A stretch of DNA of 16,277 nucleotides, from positions 2,588 to 18,864 of the forward strand of contig NPFB01000199.1 in NCBI GenBank assembly GCA_014084085.1. The letters are read 5' to 3'. Shown in pieces: positions 8,201 through 14,242 of the stretch. The notes under the pieces are model-generated. The model was not told where the DNA came from. It did no database searches and saw only the letters and a list, made by a program, of their open reading frames with translations. The position numbers and the translations under genes are program-made. This stretch comes from Hondaea fermentalgiana (Eukaryota > Sar > Bigyra > Thraustochytrida > Thraustochytriidae). Each line of letters begins with the position of its first letter. Positions within the stretch are counted from its first letter, which is position 1.

Positions 8201-9687
8201 GTGCGGTGAAGCAAGCGTACGCCTGGGTGAGGTCGATTCAGGAGGTCATCAAGGCGCGATCGCCGAGCAAGCGCTCGTCGTCTTCCTCGAGTGTTGGGGG
8301 AAGTCCCCGTCGCTCGGGTCCATTTCCTCATGCTTTTCAGCGTCAGCTCAAGATCTTCGCGGACCGGCTCATGACGAGTGAGGCCAAGGCGCTCGGTCTC
8401 CCCGAGCAAATGCAGCAGAGCGAGGACTCGAGCTGGATCCCGTTGCGCCTTTCTTCGCTTTGGAGAAAATCTTCAAAGCATCCAGGACAGCAGCAGGTGC
8501 CTTCCCAAGATCCTCTTGGCGGGCCACCTGCTGGACAGGCGCCGACGCAGTGGAATCCGAATGGGCCCCGCGTGGACACCGGAGTCAACAACAACAACAA
8601 CAACAACAACAACGCTCCTGAGAGCGGTAGTGCCCCGCAGCCTCCAATGATGATGCCGCCAGCGGCATCATCATCCGGCCCCTTTGGACACGAGCCTCCT
8701 TCTGCCATGAGCAGTGTTGGGGGAGGCGATCAGCCCGCCATGGCGGGTGGGCTTCCTCCGCTGCACCCCAGTGGAATGGGCCCCGGTGGCGAAGGCAACA
8801 ACTCTGCCAGTGGCGGGCAGGGCAATCATGCGGTCGGCACCCCAAGTCTTGGCGGGGGCAGCAACAATAACAATCGTGAAGAGAGCAGCGTGGGATCTGA
8901 ATCAGCCGCGCAGAACCAAAAGAAGGAGACAATGGGGAGCGCCAAGGCAAAGGAGGGTGACGAAGCCAAGGCCACCGAGGGTGGCTGGGGCTTGACGTCC
9001 TGGATGAAGAAGGTGCTTCCCAAGAGTAATGTGAAGAAGGGTACCACCGGCAACAAACTCGATGCGTACTATGACAAAAAGCTTGGCAAATGGATTTTTC
9101 CAGGAGACGACCCGAACGCAGGCCCAACGGCACCGGCAGCGCCTCCAAAGATGGAGGAGCTGCGGCCTTCGAGCGCGCCCGCAAGCGGCGATGGTCCTGC
9201 TGCGCCTTCAGGTCCACCGCAGTATAGCGCCGGAGTTGGATTTCGACGTGGAAACACGAAGTCAAGGTATGTCGACTCGTTCGCTCAAAGTGGGCTCATG
9301 TCGGATACACCAAGACCCGATACTGCTCCTGGCAATAGCGGGCTTGGTGCCCCACCAACTCCACTGCAGCAGATGATGATGCCTCCTGGAGCCAGCAACC
9401 CGATGATGCCGCCCCAAATCGGAAGCTTTCCGCCAGGTCCCAGTGGGCTGGGTGGACCCGGGGGTGGTCCCCCGAAATTTAGCGTCTTCAAGCCGCCGCC
9501 TGCCCCTGTGGCCGAGGAGCCCTCGGCTGGCGACACGGACCCTGCCGGTCCCGAGGCCATGGATGGTGATAGTGCACAGGCAGGTGATTTGGCAGCTCAA
9601 GGAGGAGATGGTGCATCGGAAGGACCGATGGCACCGCCACCACCATCACAGCTATCTACGCCACCTCCTCCCGCCATGGCGGAATAG
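2227..9687 (+). CDS. SEC16: Sec16-like COPII scaffold protein of ER exit sites (2486 aa)
   Basis: Sec16 is a peripheral ER scaffold that recruits and organises COPII coat subunits (Sec13/31, Sec23/24) at ER exit sites. The start is the first ATG after an in-frame stop at 2152-2154, with G at -3 and +4. The N-terminal half (about 1-1500) is disordered and Pro/Ser/Gln-rich. It has GLFG-like repeats at about 535-1240 and a Gln/Tyr-rich stretch at about 1259-1340. The central conserved domain begins near 1523 (NPIVGFGNIRR, then ALAIWGFGGRLVTMFP) and runs to about 1665. It is followed by the alpha-helical Sec23/Sec13-binding ACE1-type domain, about 1668-2010, which includes MLEAGDREGAVVRAIE, ALIISNFV and YGLSSRHSFYRFDGFHPYRL. 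An acidic Asp-rich insert sits at about 1732-1757 and nine Asn at 2121-2129. Near the C terminus, WGLTSWMKKVLPK (2254-2266) and YYDKKLGKWIFPGD (2281-2294) resemble the conserved Sec16 tail motif. It is a single exon. The N-terminal repeats are unusual; the family call rests on the central domain, ACE1 and tail. Confidence 0.94.
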   Translation: MAQEGWLDESLDDGDFGDSVKADEVSSEKAASEHGKGEELMFPPSESDLATDDAATNHEASAKDEADFDARGALRADLSNGMNRMLDELAASHHQNIGETLSVVSRAATRGSTTSSLAGSILVGEDDRDGETDDEGDHMGTMPDPLGTPMLPPPPLSMDALSQAATKATSEGGDDIVDAIATEDRVLNREIFRNSMAGENPETLPENASITTNVHSDAPLDAMSMTYSNRGADLDLEGPQGAYQPLDGLDVASSAAVSVVSGVDELPPESVTPDVHGHPPSMHDTGPESTASPVNEESSMFAAVSHGAQGDSAMLDPERTSPIPQYNRSPQQHHDHYDPSQFSSQGRIASPEEAGTDFTAPSGDHTSAHGHAPLSHPMPMAHSDHDIPELSTSPSPPLSTRAHFPLDETRNEDSASMSSQHLPGHSVEDSTPFEGTADPCATSEAAPQSATSVVGSETYTSGVDAPTSQVPSPDAPSAPESIQNASAPTPPPDLPPQVDVETSPSGSGPFGAISPPPPPHDGAIVEDQPSQDSIGLFGTNTPPPTSQASAFDNSSYPSEYETQTASGTVEASFPSAPPMDSSHAKDSPLQNAQASFEASEQQPPQNTSFAPVEDTQSASELFGSSSSDMPPQGSPFDDAQPAQTSRSPFEASITPPPPPQDSSYAPEDAPQEVASGLFETSSPSAPPQGSPFDNSQPPQNAGGLFGASSPIAPPPQGSSFDEDQATPNAGGHFGASSPPPPPQDSSYVPEDEPHSASGLFGAPGPSAPPQGSPFDEDQAPQDAGGLFGAPSPSPPPQDSSYVPGEEPHSASGSFGASSPSAPPQGSSFDDAQPPQTAGGLFGASSPSPPPQDSSYVSEQEPHSASGLVGASSPSAPPQGSPFDDAQPPQNVGSLFGASSPSPPPQDSSYVSEQEPHSASGLFGASSPSAPPQDSTFDDAQPPQNASGLFGASSPSAPQQGSPFDDSQQPQGASADFSQQPHGSQSSPNPPPQDSLFAETHSPQDAGSLFGAASQAPPPQDASFEEAQPHQGAADLSEGGDATPQDGMFGASIPDEAAQDASNLFGAPSSPPSDNAFASSEVPHEAAMSSQAPGADVGGENLTSPSLEGDKEITSGSPLPKAPPQEGFGGLMPDVSPVQTSEEVQETSDLFGSGEEQSPAEPTASPGASPSASPGHGGGLFVDTPGEDVTGTAEGLFASPSKGDALAAGSPNTPNAEGLFGSSSSSDLFADGADDSANLFDRSPTKARASGQEAFGGEPSQFYQGHPQEVPQQHYQQSGYAPNQQQYPPSQYHQQDYAYQGQQQDQMYYQDQQSMPIDDARSRQGSLQSFGSGHYSQQNTFEAPAMQNSPQSHPSRRESVTSGASRMSQHTHMAFPQPQPMYPPSGDLGSDRFSQPSTGTVNTNTAQDYSQSQPDGVNPEDAQVYAMNTGGWEQDPQAPLGAAEAMSPGNEFSLSFQQDEPQQQSQQQQQDDQAGHHAGGLPDMRQLDPSLLAGRVVAPRRMSGSSNFSSATGTSRPLSSMPDNPIVGFGNIRRQDGRRPHALAIWGFGGRLVTMFPQRRRRLGSFTDQGLAGTRQAKSSSLGQESDAGKQTHENQAESLVQSKLRQGRVQIFSLADLAAVSPSAWLVDRQIRFPGPLVALPPGSAPVDHRLVADFLQREIDAHAPADNGAFVSKLLWQVIQLFLRGEGDLQGKDVLSDLLGVLRAPAPSTQTIQAEAKAEADGSQHAGETGTDVVDDDDDGAKKDKGDEGDKGEEDIASTVPAIPDSIAFKTSSNLSDEAARSAMMDIESMLEAGDREGAVVRAIESELWAQALIISNFVSVAAYRRVVERFVHATMPRNSQSHALFLLFAGLGEKALALDTEGASADNASPPLQDTWRRTLSAILANRTPGDTELITSLGDRLWSDLGDARAAHICYLAAGVPLNSTSGSRMILVGGDHKSCESHRLFVTPETIERTELYLYGLSSRHSFYRFDGFHPYRLVYAMWLADLGAVKQAYAWVRSIQEVIKARSPSKRSSSSSSVGGSPRRSGPFPHAFQRQLKIFADRLMTSEAKALGLPEQMQQSEDSSWIPLRLSSLWRKSSKHPGQQQVPSQDPLGGPPAGQAPTQWNPNGPRVDTGVNNNNNNNNNAPESGSAPQPPMMMPPAASSSGPFGHEPPSAMSSVGGGDQPAMAGGLPPLHPSGMGPGGEGNNSASGGQGNHAVGTPSLGGGSNNNNREESSVGSESAAQNQKKETMGSAKAKEGDEAKATEGGWGLTSWMKKVLPKSNVKKGTTGNKLDAYYDKKLGKWIFPGDDPNAGPTAPAAPPKMEELRPSSAPASGDGPAAPSGPPQYSAGVGFRRGNTKSRYVDSFAQSGLMSDTPRPDTAPGNSGLGAPPTPLQQMMMPPGASNPMMPPQIGSFPPGPSGLGGPGGGPPKFSVFKPPPAPVAEEPSAGDTDPAGPEAMDGDSAQAGDLAAQGGDGASEGPMAPPPPSQLSTPPPPAMAE
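4455..5102 (+). repeat. Intragenic 162-bp tandem repeats in Sec16 (54 aa, four copies)
   Basis: Equivalent points (the GGA of the CAGGA(C/T)AGCTC motif) recur at 4455, 4617, 4779 and 4941, exactly 162 bp apart. Each 54-aa unit consists of two related halves of about 27 aa. One half reads like GLFGASSPSPPPQDSSYV and ends in EPHSAS. The other reads like GLFGASSPSAPPQGSPFDD and ends in AQPPQN. The last two copies are nearly identical at nucleotide level. Looser, more diverged versions of the same motif extend on both sides (about 3829-5945). Confidence 0.9.
8587..8613 (+). repeat. (AAC)9 microsatellite coding for nine Asn in Sec16
   Basis: Nine consecutive AAC codons encode Asn 2121-2129 of the Sec16 protein, in the disordered linker after the ACE1-type domain. 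This is a pure codon repeat and likely to vary in length. Confidence 0.95.
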
Positions 9688-9908
9688 AGAGAGTGTGGGC
9701 ACTTGTACAAGAATACTTGGTTCAAGAACAAACGCATTTTTTTTATGTTTTAATGACAGTTTCCGAGAGCTAGCTACATGCAGCCCACTTGGGGGAAGGA
9801 AAAAGTGAAAAGAGTATACTAGATTACATTCATTCATGCATGCATGCATGATTTGCCCATGTGTAAGAGAGTCGACACTTTGACAGCATGGCGGTGAGAG
9901 GCAGGGAA
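9688..9908. other. Sec16 3' flanking region, no gene seen
   Basis: This AT-richer stretch follows the Sec16 stop codon and probably contains its 3' UTR. There is a T-rich run near 9737-9750 but no canonical AATAAA. A palindromic ATGC run sits at 9835-9850. No coding region is supported on either strand. Confidence 0.5.
9835..9850. repeat. Palindromic (CATG)4 run
   Basis: Four CATG units form a perfect 16-nt palindrome, preceded by two CATT units. It lies in the spacer between the convergent Sec16 and Asterix genes. Confidence 0.85.
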
Positions 9909-9980
9909 GATGAGTTTTGCGATTCGCAGGTAGTGCGATTGACATCATGTTGACTCGAGCTCAGGCAGCATAACACGATC
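9909..9980 (-). pseudogene. Decayed partial copy of the Asterix 3' end (distal copy)
   Basis: On the minus strand this segment aligns with the central part of the intact gene at about 10230-10310. The minus-strand blocks TGCTGCCTGAGCTCG and GTCAACATGA correspond to the intact TGCTGCCTTAGCTCG and GTCAACATGA. Translation gives VLCCLSS, as in the intact protein, but a small deletion shifts the frame just before VNM. There is no start codon and no N-terminal part. It lies downstream, in gene orientation, of the intact Asterix gene and of the second fragment. I read it as the older remnant of a tandem duplication; similarity was judged by eye. Confidence 0.65.
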
Positions 9981-9983
9981 ACA

Positions 9984-10120
9984 CAGTCAGTTCTCTTGTA
10001 AATGTTGTGGTTGGCGAGACGCCCGAAGAAAACAGTGCTTCTGCTTGACGTCAATGAGCGATGTCGTCATGATGAAGAGCAAATGACGCTTGTCTACGGT
10101 AGCATTGGACGCTTAAGCAC
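9984..10120 (-). pseudogene. Decayed partial copy of the Asterix 3' end (proximal copy)
   Basis: The minus strand aligns with codons for about residues 60-109 of the intact gene at 10177-10330. Shared blocks are CCAATGCTA/CCGATGCTA, a TTGACGTCAAGCA/CTGACGTCAAGCA pair, TTCGGGC and AACCACAACA. The codon matching Trp67 (TGG in the intact gene) is TAG at 10094-10096. A deletion between the DVK-equivalent and FG-equivalent positions also changes the frame. The 5' half of the gene is missing. It is a non-functional tandem fragment with no sign of independent expression. Confidence 0.75.
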
Positions 10121-10176
10121 AGACACATTGAGATGACAAGCATGAGCAAATAACGTGGTATTGGTGCATCGAGTCT

Positions 10177-10506
10177 TCAGTCGCTGGTGTTGTGGTTGAC
10201 GAGAAGCCCGAACAGTACACAGGAAAGCGTGCATATGTTTTGCTTGACGTCAGCGTGCGAGGCCTTCATGTTGACAAGCGAGCTAAGGCAGCAAAGGACG
10301 CTCGTCCACGCTAGCATCGGACTCTTGAGCAGATACGCCAAGAGGCCCAGCATGAGTGACAGCAAAGACATGTAGTCTGGCGGGAGTTGATCCATGTCCA
10401 GAGGTACCTCTCTCCAGGCGCGAACGGCTGAGCCGCCTCTTCGAGGGTCGTCCTCGCCATCTTTCAGCGGTCCGCGCAGGTCTTCGCGCCCGGCTTCCGC
10501 GGCCAT
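10177..10506 (-). CDS. Asterix/WDR83OS-like subunit of the PAT complex (109 aa)
   Basis: In animals, Asterix (WDR83OS) partners with CCDC47 in the PAT complex, an intramembrane chaperone at the ER translocon that shields polar transmembrane segments of multipass proteins. This ORF matches in length (human about 106 aa) and in pattern. A hydrophilic N terminus carries DPRR (20-23). The hallmark PDYMSLL follows (43-49), then hydrophobic segments at about 47-61 and 65-79. A polar loop ends in DVKQ (86-89), like the DTKQ of animal members, and a last hydrophobic segment spans about 90-104. The ATG at 10506 has G at -3 and +4. It converges with Sec16 and is divergent from the ankyrin gene. Two decayed copies of its 3' part lie just downstream. 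Identification is from recalled family features; there is no alternative I favour. Confidence 0.85.
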   Translation of the reverse strand: MAAEAGREDLRGPLKDGEDDPRRGGSAVRAWREVPLDMDQLPPDYMSLLSLMLGLLAYLLKSPMLAWTSVLCCLSSLVNMKASHADVKQNICTLSCVLFGLLVNHNTSD

Positions 10507-10876
10507 GGCGCCGACGGTCGCAAAGAAGAAGCACTGGGCGCCCTGCTCTGGCTTGTGCTTCTTCCTCTTCTCGAACTGGTTTTATTCACGTGAAAACGAG
10601 TGAAAAGAGAAAAAAAAAAGAAGGAAAAGGCCTAATTGCCCGTTGAGGCAGACCGAGCCGGGCGGCTGCGCGATGATCATCAATCAATCACGCCGTGGCA
10701 GTGACCATATTTTCTGGGACGACCGTCCGTCAAAGCATTTTGCTTATAGCTCTCACGTGTGCAAGCATACCGACGACGCGACTGCGCGCAGGCGCTCACA
10801 GCGCGAAGCCCTTTCCGGAGAAGGTGGACGAGTGCGCAAACTTTGGCGTAAATCGGAGGCGCTTTTTCGGTGCACG
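10507..10876. promoter_or_regulatory. Divergent spacer between the Asterix and ankyrin genes
   Basis: This 370-bp region should contain the promoters and 5' UTRs of two divergent genes. It holds the palindrome TCACGTGA at 10586-10593, a second CACGTG at 10754-10759, an A-rich run (about 10602-10619) and a TATA-like GCTTATAGC near 10742. If the ankyrin gene uses the earlier in-frame ATG at 10673, part of this region is coding. The promoter role is inferred from gene orientation. Confidence 0.5.
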
Positions 10877-11707
10877 ATGGCCGAGCGTGGAGCCCACGAG
10901 GCAACAACAAGTGCTGATGCCGGACAGGACGGTAGACGTGGACCCAACAATCAAGAAGAGGCAAAAGAAGAAGCAAAAAGGAGAATGAAGGGGACGCGCA
11001 TGGGTCTTGCTGGTGGCAAGCGAACCAGCTCAGCATTGATGCACGGCGAAGACCTCGACGACGATGACGAAAAGGAATTCAGTCTGGCATATGACGACGG
11101 CGTGCTTCCCGGACACGTTCCTCTTCGAGAGCAGGTCCCCGAACTGGATCATAAACTGCTTCCGAAGCTGCATGTAGCTGCCAGAGAGGAAAAGCCAGCT
11201 CTGGTGGCAGCGATCCTCAAAATGGAAGAGGAGGATGTGAATTGTGTTGACCCTGCGCACCAGACAGCGCTGCACTTTGCGTGCGGCGCCCGGATAGGTC
11301 CGCTTGGTGAAGATCCGACCTTGGAAGTTGTCCGGATGCTCATGCAGGGTGGAGCGAACGCCAACAAAAAGGACGCCACAGGGTCGACACCTCTCCACAA
11401 TGCAGTCCGTAGTGGGCGCTTGGAAGTCGTCCGGCAACTGCTTGCATGGAAGGGAAGTCACAAGGTCAATGTTCACGTGTCAGATGTTTTCATGGATACA
11501 CCGCTACATTTAGCGGTCAAGCTGCGACGCGTGGAAATCGTCAAGATTCTTCTCGAGCATGGTGCGAGTGTGGCGGTCTTAAATCTGGACAACATGACGC
11601 CGCCGTACATTGCGAGAGAGCTCAACTTTACAGAGCTTATCGACGTTTTTCTGACGGTGTCAAACGCGCAACGGCTGGGGCGCATTGGAAGTACAACGAT
11701 GCAGTGA
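10877..11707 (+). CDS. Ankyrin-repeat protein of unknown specific function (276 aa)
   Basis: A charged, probably disordered N terminus (about 1-85), with an EEAKEEAKRR stretch and an acidic DLDDDDEKE block (59-67), precedes a run of ankyrin repeats. The repeats fall at about 93-125 (LHVAAREEKPALVAAIL), 126-166 (TALHFACG and VVRMLMQGGANAN, with an inserted loop of about 8-10 residues), 167-203 (GSTPLHNAVRSGRLEVVRQLL) and 205-237 (DTPLHLAVKLRRVEIVKILLEHGA). A degenerate last repeat spans 238-262. Ankyrin repeats form a protein-binding solenoid; no enzymatic, membrane or signal domain is visible, so the partner cannot be named. I chose the ATG at 10877 for its context (A at -3, G at +4). An in-frame ATG at 10673 would add 68 less protein-like residues. 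The gene converges with the deacetylase 117 bp downstream. Confidence 0.85.
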   Translation: MAERGAHEATTSADAGQDGRRGPNNQEEAKEEAKRRMKGTRMGLAGGKRTSSALMHGEDLDDDDEKEFSLAYDDGVLPGHVPLREQVPELDHKLLPKLHVAAREEKPALVAAILKMEEEDVNCVDPAHQTALHFACGARIGPLGEDPTLEVVRMLMQGGANANKKDATGSTPLHNAVRSGRLEVVRQLLAWKGSHKVNVHVSDVFMDTPLHLAVKLRRVEIVKILLEHGASVAVLNLDNMTPPYIARELNFTELIDVFLTVSNAQRLGRIGSTTMQ

Positions 11708-11824
11708 ACGAACGATGGAAGAAATGAAGGTATCTACCGAAGCATGAGTGAGAGAGTTGGGGAAACCATCAGCTCGCGAACTAATTGGCAAGCAGAGCAG
11801 TGTCGAGGTGCTTCAGCAGCTGTG
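11708..11824. other. Short convergent 3' spacer between ankyrin and deacetylase genes
   Basis: Only 117 bp separate the two stop codons, so the 3' UTRs of these convergent genes probably overlap or abut. No canonical AATAAA is seen on either strand in the gap. Confidence 0.5.
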
Positions 11825-12910
11825 TCAAAAGACAGGGGCCGTGCCAACACGCGGGTCACTTGCGCCTGTCGCGTCGAGATTGGGAGACATGTCACAGAGA
11901 CGCTGCACGGAGACATCCAGGTCGTCCCAATGCGCGAGAAGTCGCGTGAGGATTGGCAAGGTTTGTTTACGAGAGTTCTTGTTTGGGACGTGAAAGACGA
12001 CGATGCTGCCCGCTTTGACGTGGCGCTGCACAAAGCGCTCGTGAAATGAAATAGCAGAGGGACGCGGAGGGTCGATGCGACCCCCAATTGCGGCATCATT
12101 GCTAAAAACGTCACCTAGCGCAATATAGTAGTCCTCTTCGACGAGAACGTTCATCATGGCGTTGCTGAGGCGGCCGTGCGGGGGCCGAAACCATCGGCGG
12201 TTCGTTCGCGTTGGTCCGAAGCGATGCGGGTCGAAGCGCGCAAGAACGTCCTCCGCTTTGCGGAGCTCGGCTCGGAACGCCTCAGCGCTCAAGCGATGGT
12301 ACGGCTTATCTTCTGGCATGTGGTTGCCAATTTCGTGGCCTGCGTCCACGATGCGTTGCATCGTTCGTTCGAGCTCCGCGTTGCGGACGAACGAGGTCGT
12401 GATAAAGAAAGTGACGCGAATCTGGTTTTCTTCGAGGAGATCGAGCAAGCCCAGCATTTCTTTGGGCGAGTCGCCGGGTGCGTCGTCCATGGTGAGGACG
12501 ATGTCCTGTTCGAGAGTGGGAAATCGCCAAAAGCATCTACGGTGGCCAATGCTTGAGCGCATCCAGGGCCGCGCGACCACGAGGAGATCGTCGAGCGCGG
12601 CGCCCCAAAAGGTCCATAGTGCGCGCAGAAAGAATTGGCTTTTCCCCTTGAGCCTTTCCTCCACGCGCATGCCCACATAGAGAATGGGTACGACGACGAT
12701 GGCGACGAGCGTGAAGAATACCACGCGCACGTGCGCCCCCGCGCACGACGGCTGCTGCGTGCTGAGCTTCGGCGCCGCGACGGCCACCAGGTCCCGCTCG
12801 GCGGTCCCCGCCGCGGCGCCCGCGGCTGCTGCCGCCGGTCTCGAATCGTCGCCGCCATGGACCGATGAGGACGACGCGCCCCGCTCGACGTCGACCGCCC
12901 CGCCCAGCAT
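11825..12910 (-). CDS. Membrane-anchored polysaccharide deacetylase (CE4/NodB domain, 361 aa)
   Basis: CE4 enzymes remove N- or O-acetyl groups from polysaccharides such as chitin or peptidoglycan-like chains. The substrate here is unknown. A low-complexity Ser/Ala-rich N terminus (1-60) is followed by one hydrophobic segment (about 61-80, VVFFTLVAIVVVPILYVG), which suggests a type II membrane protein with a lumenal or extracellular catalytic domain. NodB motifs appear in order: TMDDAPGD (140-147), GHEIGNHMPED (191-201), RWFRPPHG (239-246), LGDVFSND (265-272) and IVVFHVPN (303-310). The second metal His expected four residues after His197 is Asp201. The start is the first in-frame ATG, and no other minus-strand ATG occurs from 12911 to about 13111. 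It is a single exon, convergent with the ankyrin gene. Fold assignment is strong; catalytic activity and substrate are uncertain. Confidence 0.9.
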   Translation of the reverse strand: MLGGAVDVERGASSSSVHGGDDSRPAAAAAGAAAGTAERDLVAVAAPKLSTQQPSCAGAHVRVVFFTLVAIVVVPILYVGMRVEERLKGKSQFFLRALWTFWGAALDDLLVVARPWMRSSIGHRRCFWRFPTLEQDIVLTMDDAPGDSPKEMLGLLDLLEENQIRVTFFITTSFVRNAELERTMQRIVDAGHEIGNHMPEDKPYHRLSAEAFRAELRKAEDVLARFDPHRFGPTRTNRRWFRPPHGRLSNAMMNVLVEEDYYIALGDVFSNDAAIGGRIDPPRPSAISFHERFVQRHVKAGSIVVFHVPNKNSRKQTLPILTRLLAHWDDLDVSVQRLCDMSPNLDATGASDPRVGTAPVF

Positions 12911-13200
12911 CGCGCTGCGCGCGGTCCCGGTCCGTGGTCGATGCCGCTCTGCTGCTGGTCCTTTTCTGCGCCCTCCTCGGGCTCGTTCTTCGCCTAGCCT
13001 CCACGCCAAACAGTATAGAATACTTGCGCCACAATGGAAAGAAATCGATCCTCACAGTGCCACAGTGGTAGAAAAAGTAAAAAACAACGGAAAGGGCGAC
13101 AGAGAAAGATCATGAAAAAGGCACGGGGACGTATCTTTTCTGTCCCAGATCTCTCGAACCTCCTTGTGATGATATGACATGCACGCGCTGTGTCAAGGGA
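12911..13200. promoter_or_regulatory. Deacetylase upstream region
   Basis: This is the sequence 5' of the deacetylase ATG. The first 90 bp are GC-rich. The next part (about 13005-13140) is AT-richer with A-rich runs near 13070-13095 and probably includes the promoter and 5' UTR. There is no second ATG on the minus strand until about 13113. No defined motif was recognised. Confidence 0.4.
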
Positions 13201-13256
13201 GCGCCTTGCGCCTTGCGCCTTGCGACATGCGCCTTGCGCCTTGCGCCTTGCGAGCG
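13201..13256. repeat. Heptanucleotide array, eight GCGCCTT-type units
   Basis: Three perfect GCGCCTT units are followed by a variant (GCGACAT), three more perfect units and a final variant (GCGAGCG). All eight are in register over 56 bp. It lies about 290 bp upstream of the deacetylase start. Confidence 0.95.
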
Positions 13257-13540
13257 GCCGCCTCTTCTCTCCCGGCGTTTATCTTCCGCGCGTTGGTCGC
13301 TCCGCGTGCGCGCGAGCGAGCCAGCTTTTGACCGCGCTTGCGAGCGTTGATCGACCGCCACATCGATGGTTGGCAAACTCGCTCGCAGCAGCACAAGCTG
13401 CCTCGCTCGCAGACCTTTCCCCCTCGCTCGCCGACCCTCGCAAACCTCAGCAGCTCGCGCAGGCCTCGCGCCGCCGCCCCTTCCCGCGCGGGCGACCTGG
13501 CCCGAGCGGGCTCGAGGCGGCCTGCACGCATCATACGACG

Positions 13541-13615
13541 CTGCCCTGCCCTGCCGCACCATGCCATGCCCTGCCGCGCCATGCCATGCCATGCCGCGCC
13601 GCGCCGTGCCGTGCC
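13541..13615. repeat. Degenerate pentanucleotide array (NNGCC-type, 15 units)
   Basis: Fifteen pentamers in register, mostly ending in GCC: CTGCC, ATGCC, GCGCC and GTGCC, plus one GCACC. The first two bases vary, while the 5-nt period is kept over 75 bp. Confidence 0.92.
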
Positions 13616-14120
13616 GCCGGGCCGCGCGGCTGCGGTCCTCGTGCGGGAGAGGCCGTGCGTGCGGGCGCAGGATCATTTCAGGTCAGGGATCAAGAGGTGG
13701 ATGCGGAGGCCTGCGCGCCGCAGCTAGCTCGAAAAGTTCACCGCGCTCTCGTGTTCAGGCCGCGGCTCCAAGCCGCACGCTCCAAGCCGCGCGACGCGCT
13801 GCGGCCCTTCGCAACGCAGCGCAGCGCAACGCGACGCGACCCGCCGCGACGGCTCTGCCTCCGCGCGGCGCTTCCAGGAGAAGTCGCAGGCAACGCGCCG
13901 CGAGGGTCGGGTCGGGTCGGGGCGGGTTCGGTCGGCCTGGGCGAGGTCGTCGCGTCCCATGCTCTGCTGGCACAAAGGCCGCATCTGTATTGAAGCGAGC
14001 GTTATTGACGGCTTCGCGCACTCGGAGGAGGGCGGGGAAGAGCCAAGGATCATGAAGGGTGGGCTGCTGTGCTGTGTTGACCGCTTGACAGCCAGAGAAA
14101 GCTGCGCGAGACGATGGGGA

Positions 14121-14190
14121 CACCGCAATGCACCGCACCGCACCGCTCCGCACTGCGCCGCACTGTGCTGCACTGCACTGCACTGCACTG
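14121..14190. repeat. Pentanucleotide array (CACYG-type, 14 units)
   Basis: Fourteen pentamers in register, mostly CACCG in the first part and CACTG in the second, ending in four perfect CACTG units. The change from CACCG to CACTG suggests stepwise expansion. Confidence 0.93.
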
Positions 14191-14210
14191 CATGGGCCAT
14201 AAGCGTCACC

Positions 14211-14242
14211 TGGCTGGCTGGCTGGCTGGCAGGCCGGCTGGT
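14211..14242. repeat. Tetranucleotide array (TGGC)n
   Basis: Five perfect TGGC units followed by the variants AGGC, CGGC and TGGT in register. Confidence 0.92.

Noticed and set aside
10046..10053. TGACGTCA, a perfect CRE-like palindrome, also at 10245-10252
   Set aside because: Both are equivalent positions of the Asterix coding sequence and its decayed copy, so the palindrome is explained by codons and duplication rather than by an independent regulatory site.
12684..13115. 143-codon plus-strand ORF over the deacetylase start
   Set aside because: It is antisense to the low-complexity N terminus and membrane anchor of the deacetylase, with no domain.
13201..13615. CRISPR-like array
   Set aside because: The units are 5-7 nt with no spacers; these are simple tandem repeats in a eukaryotic genome.
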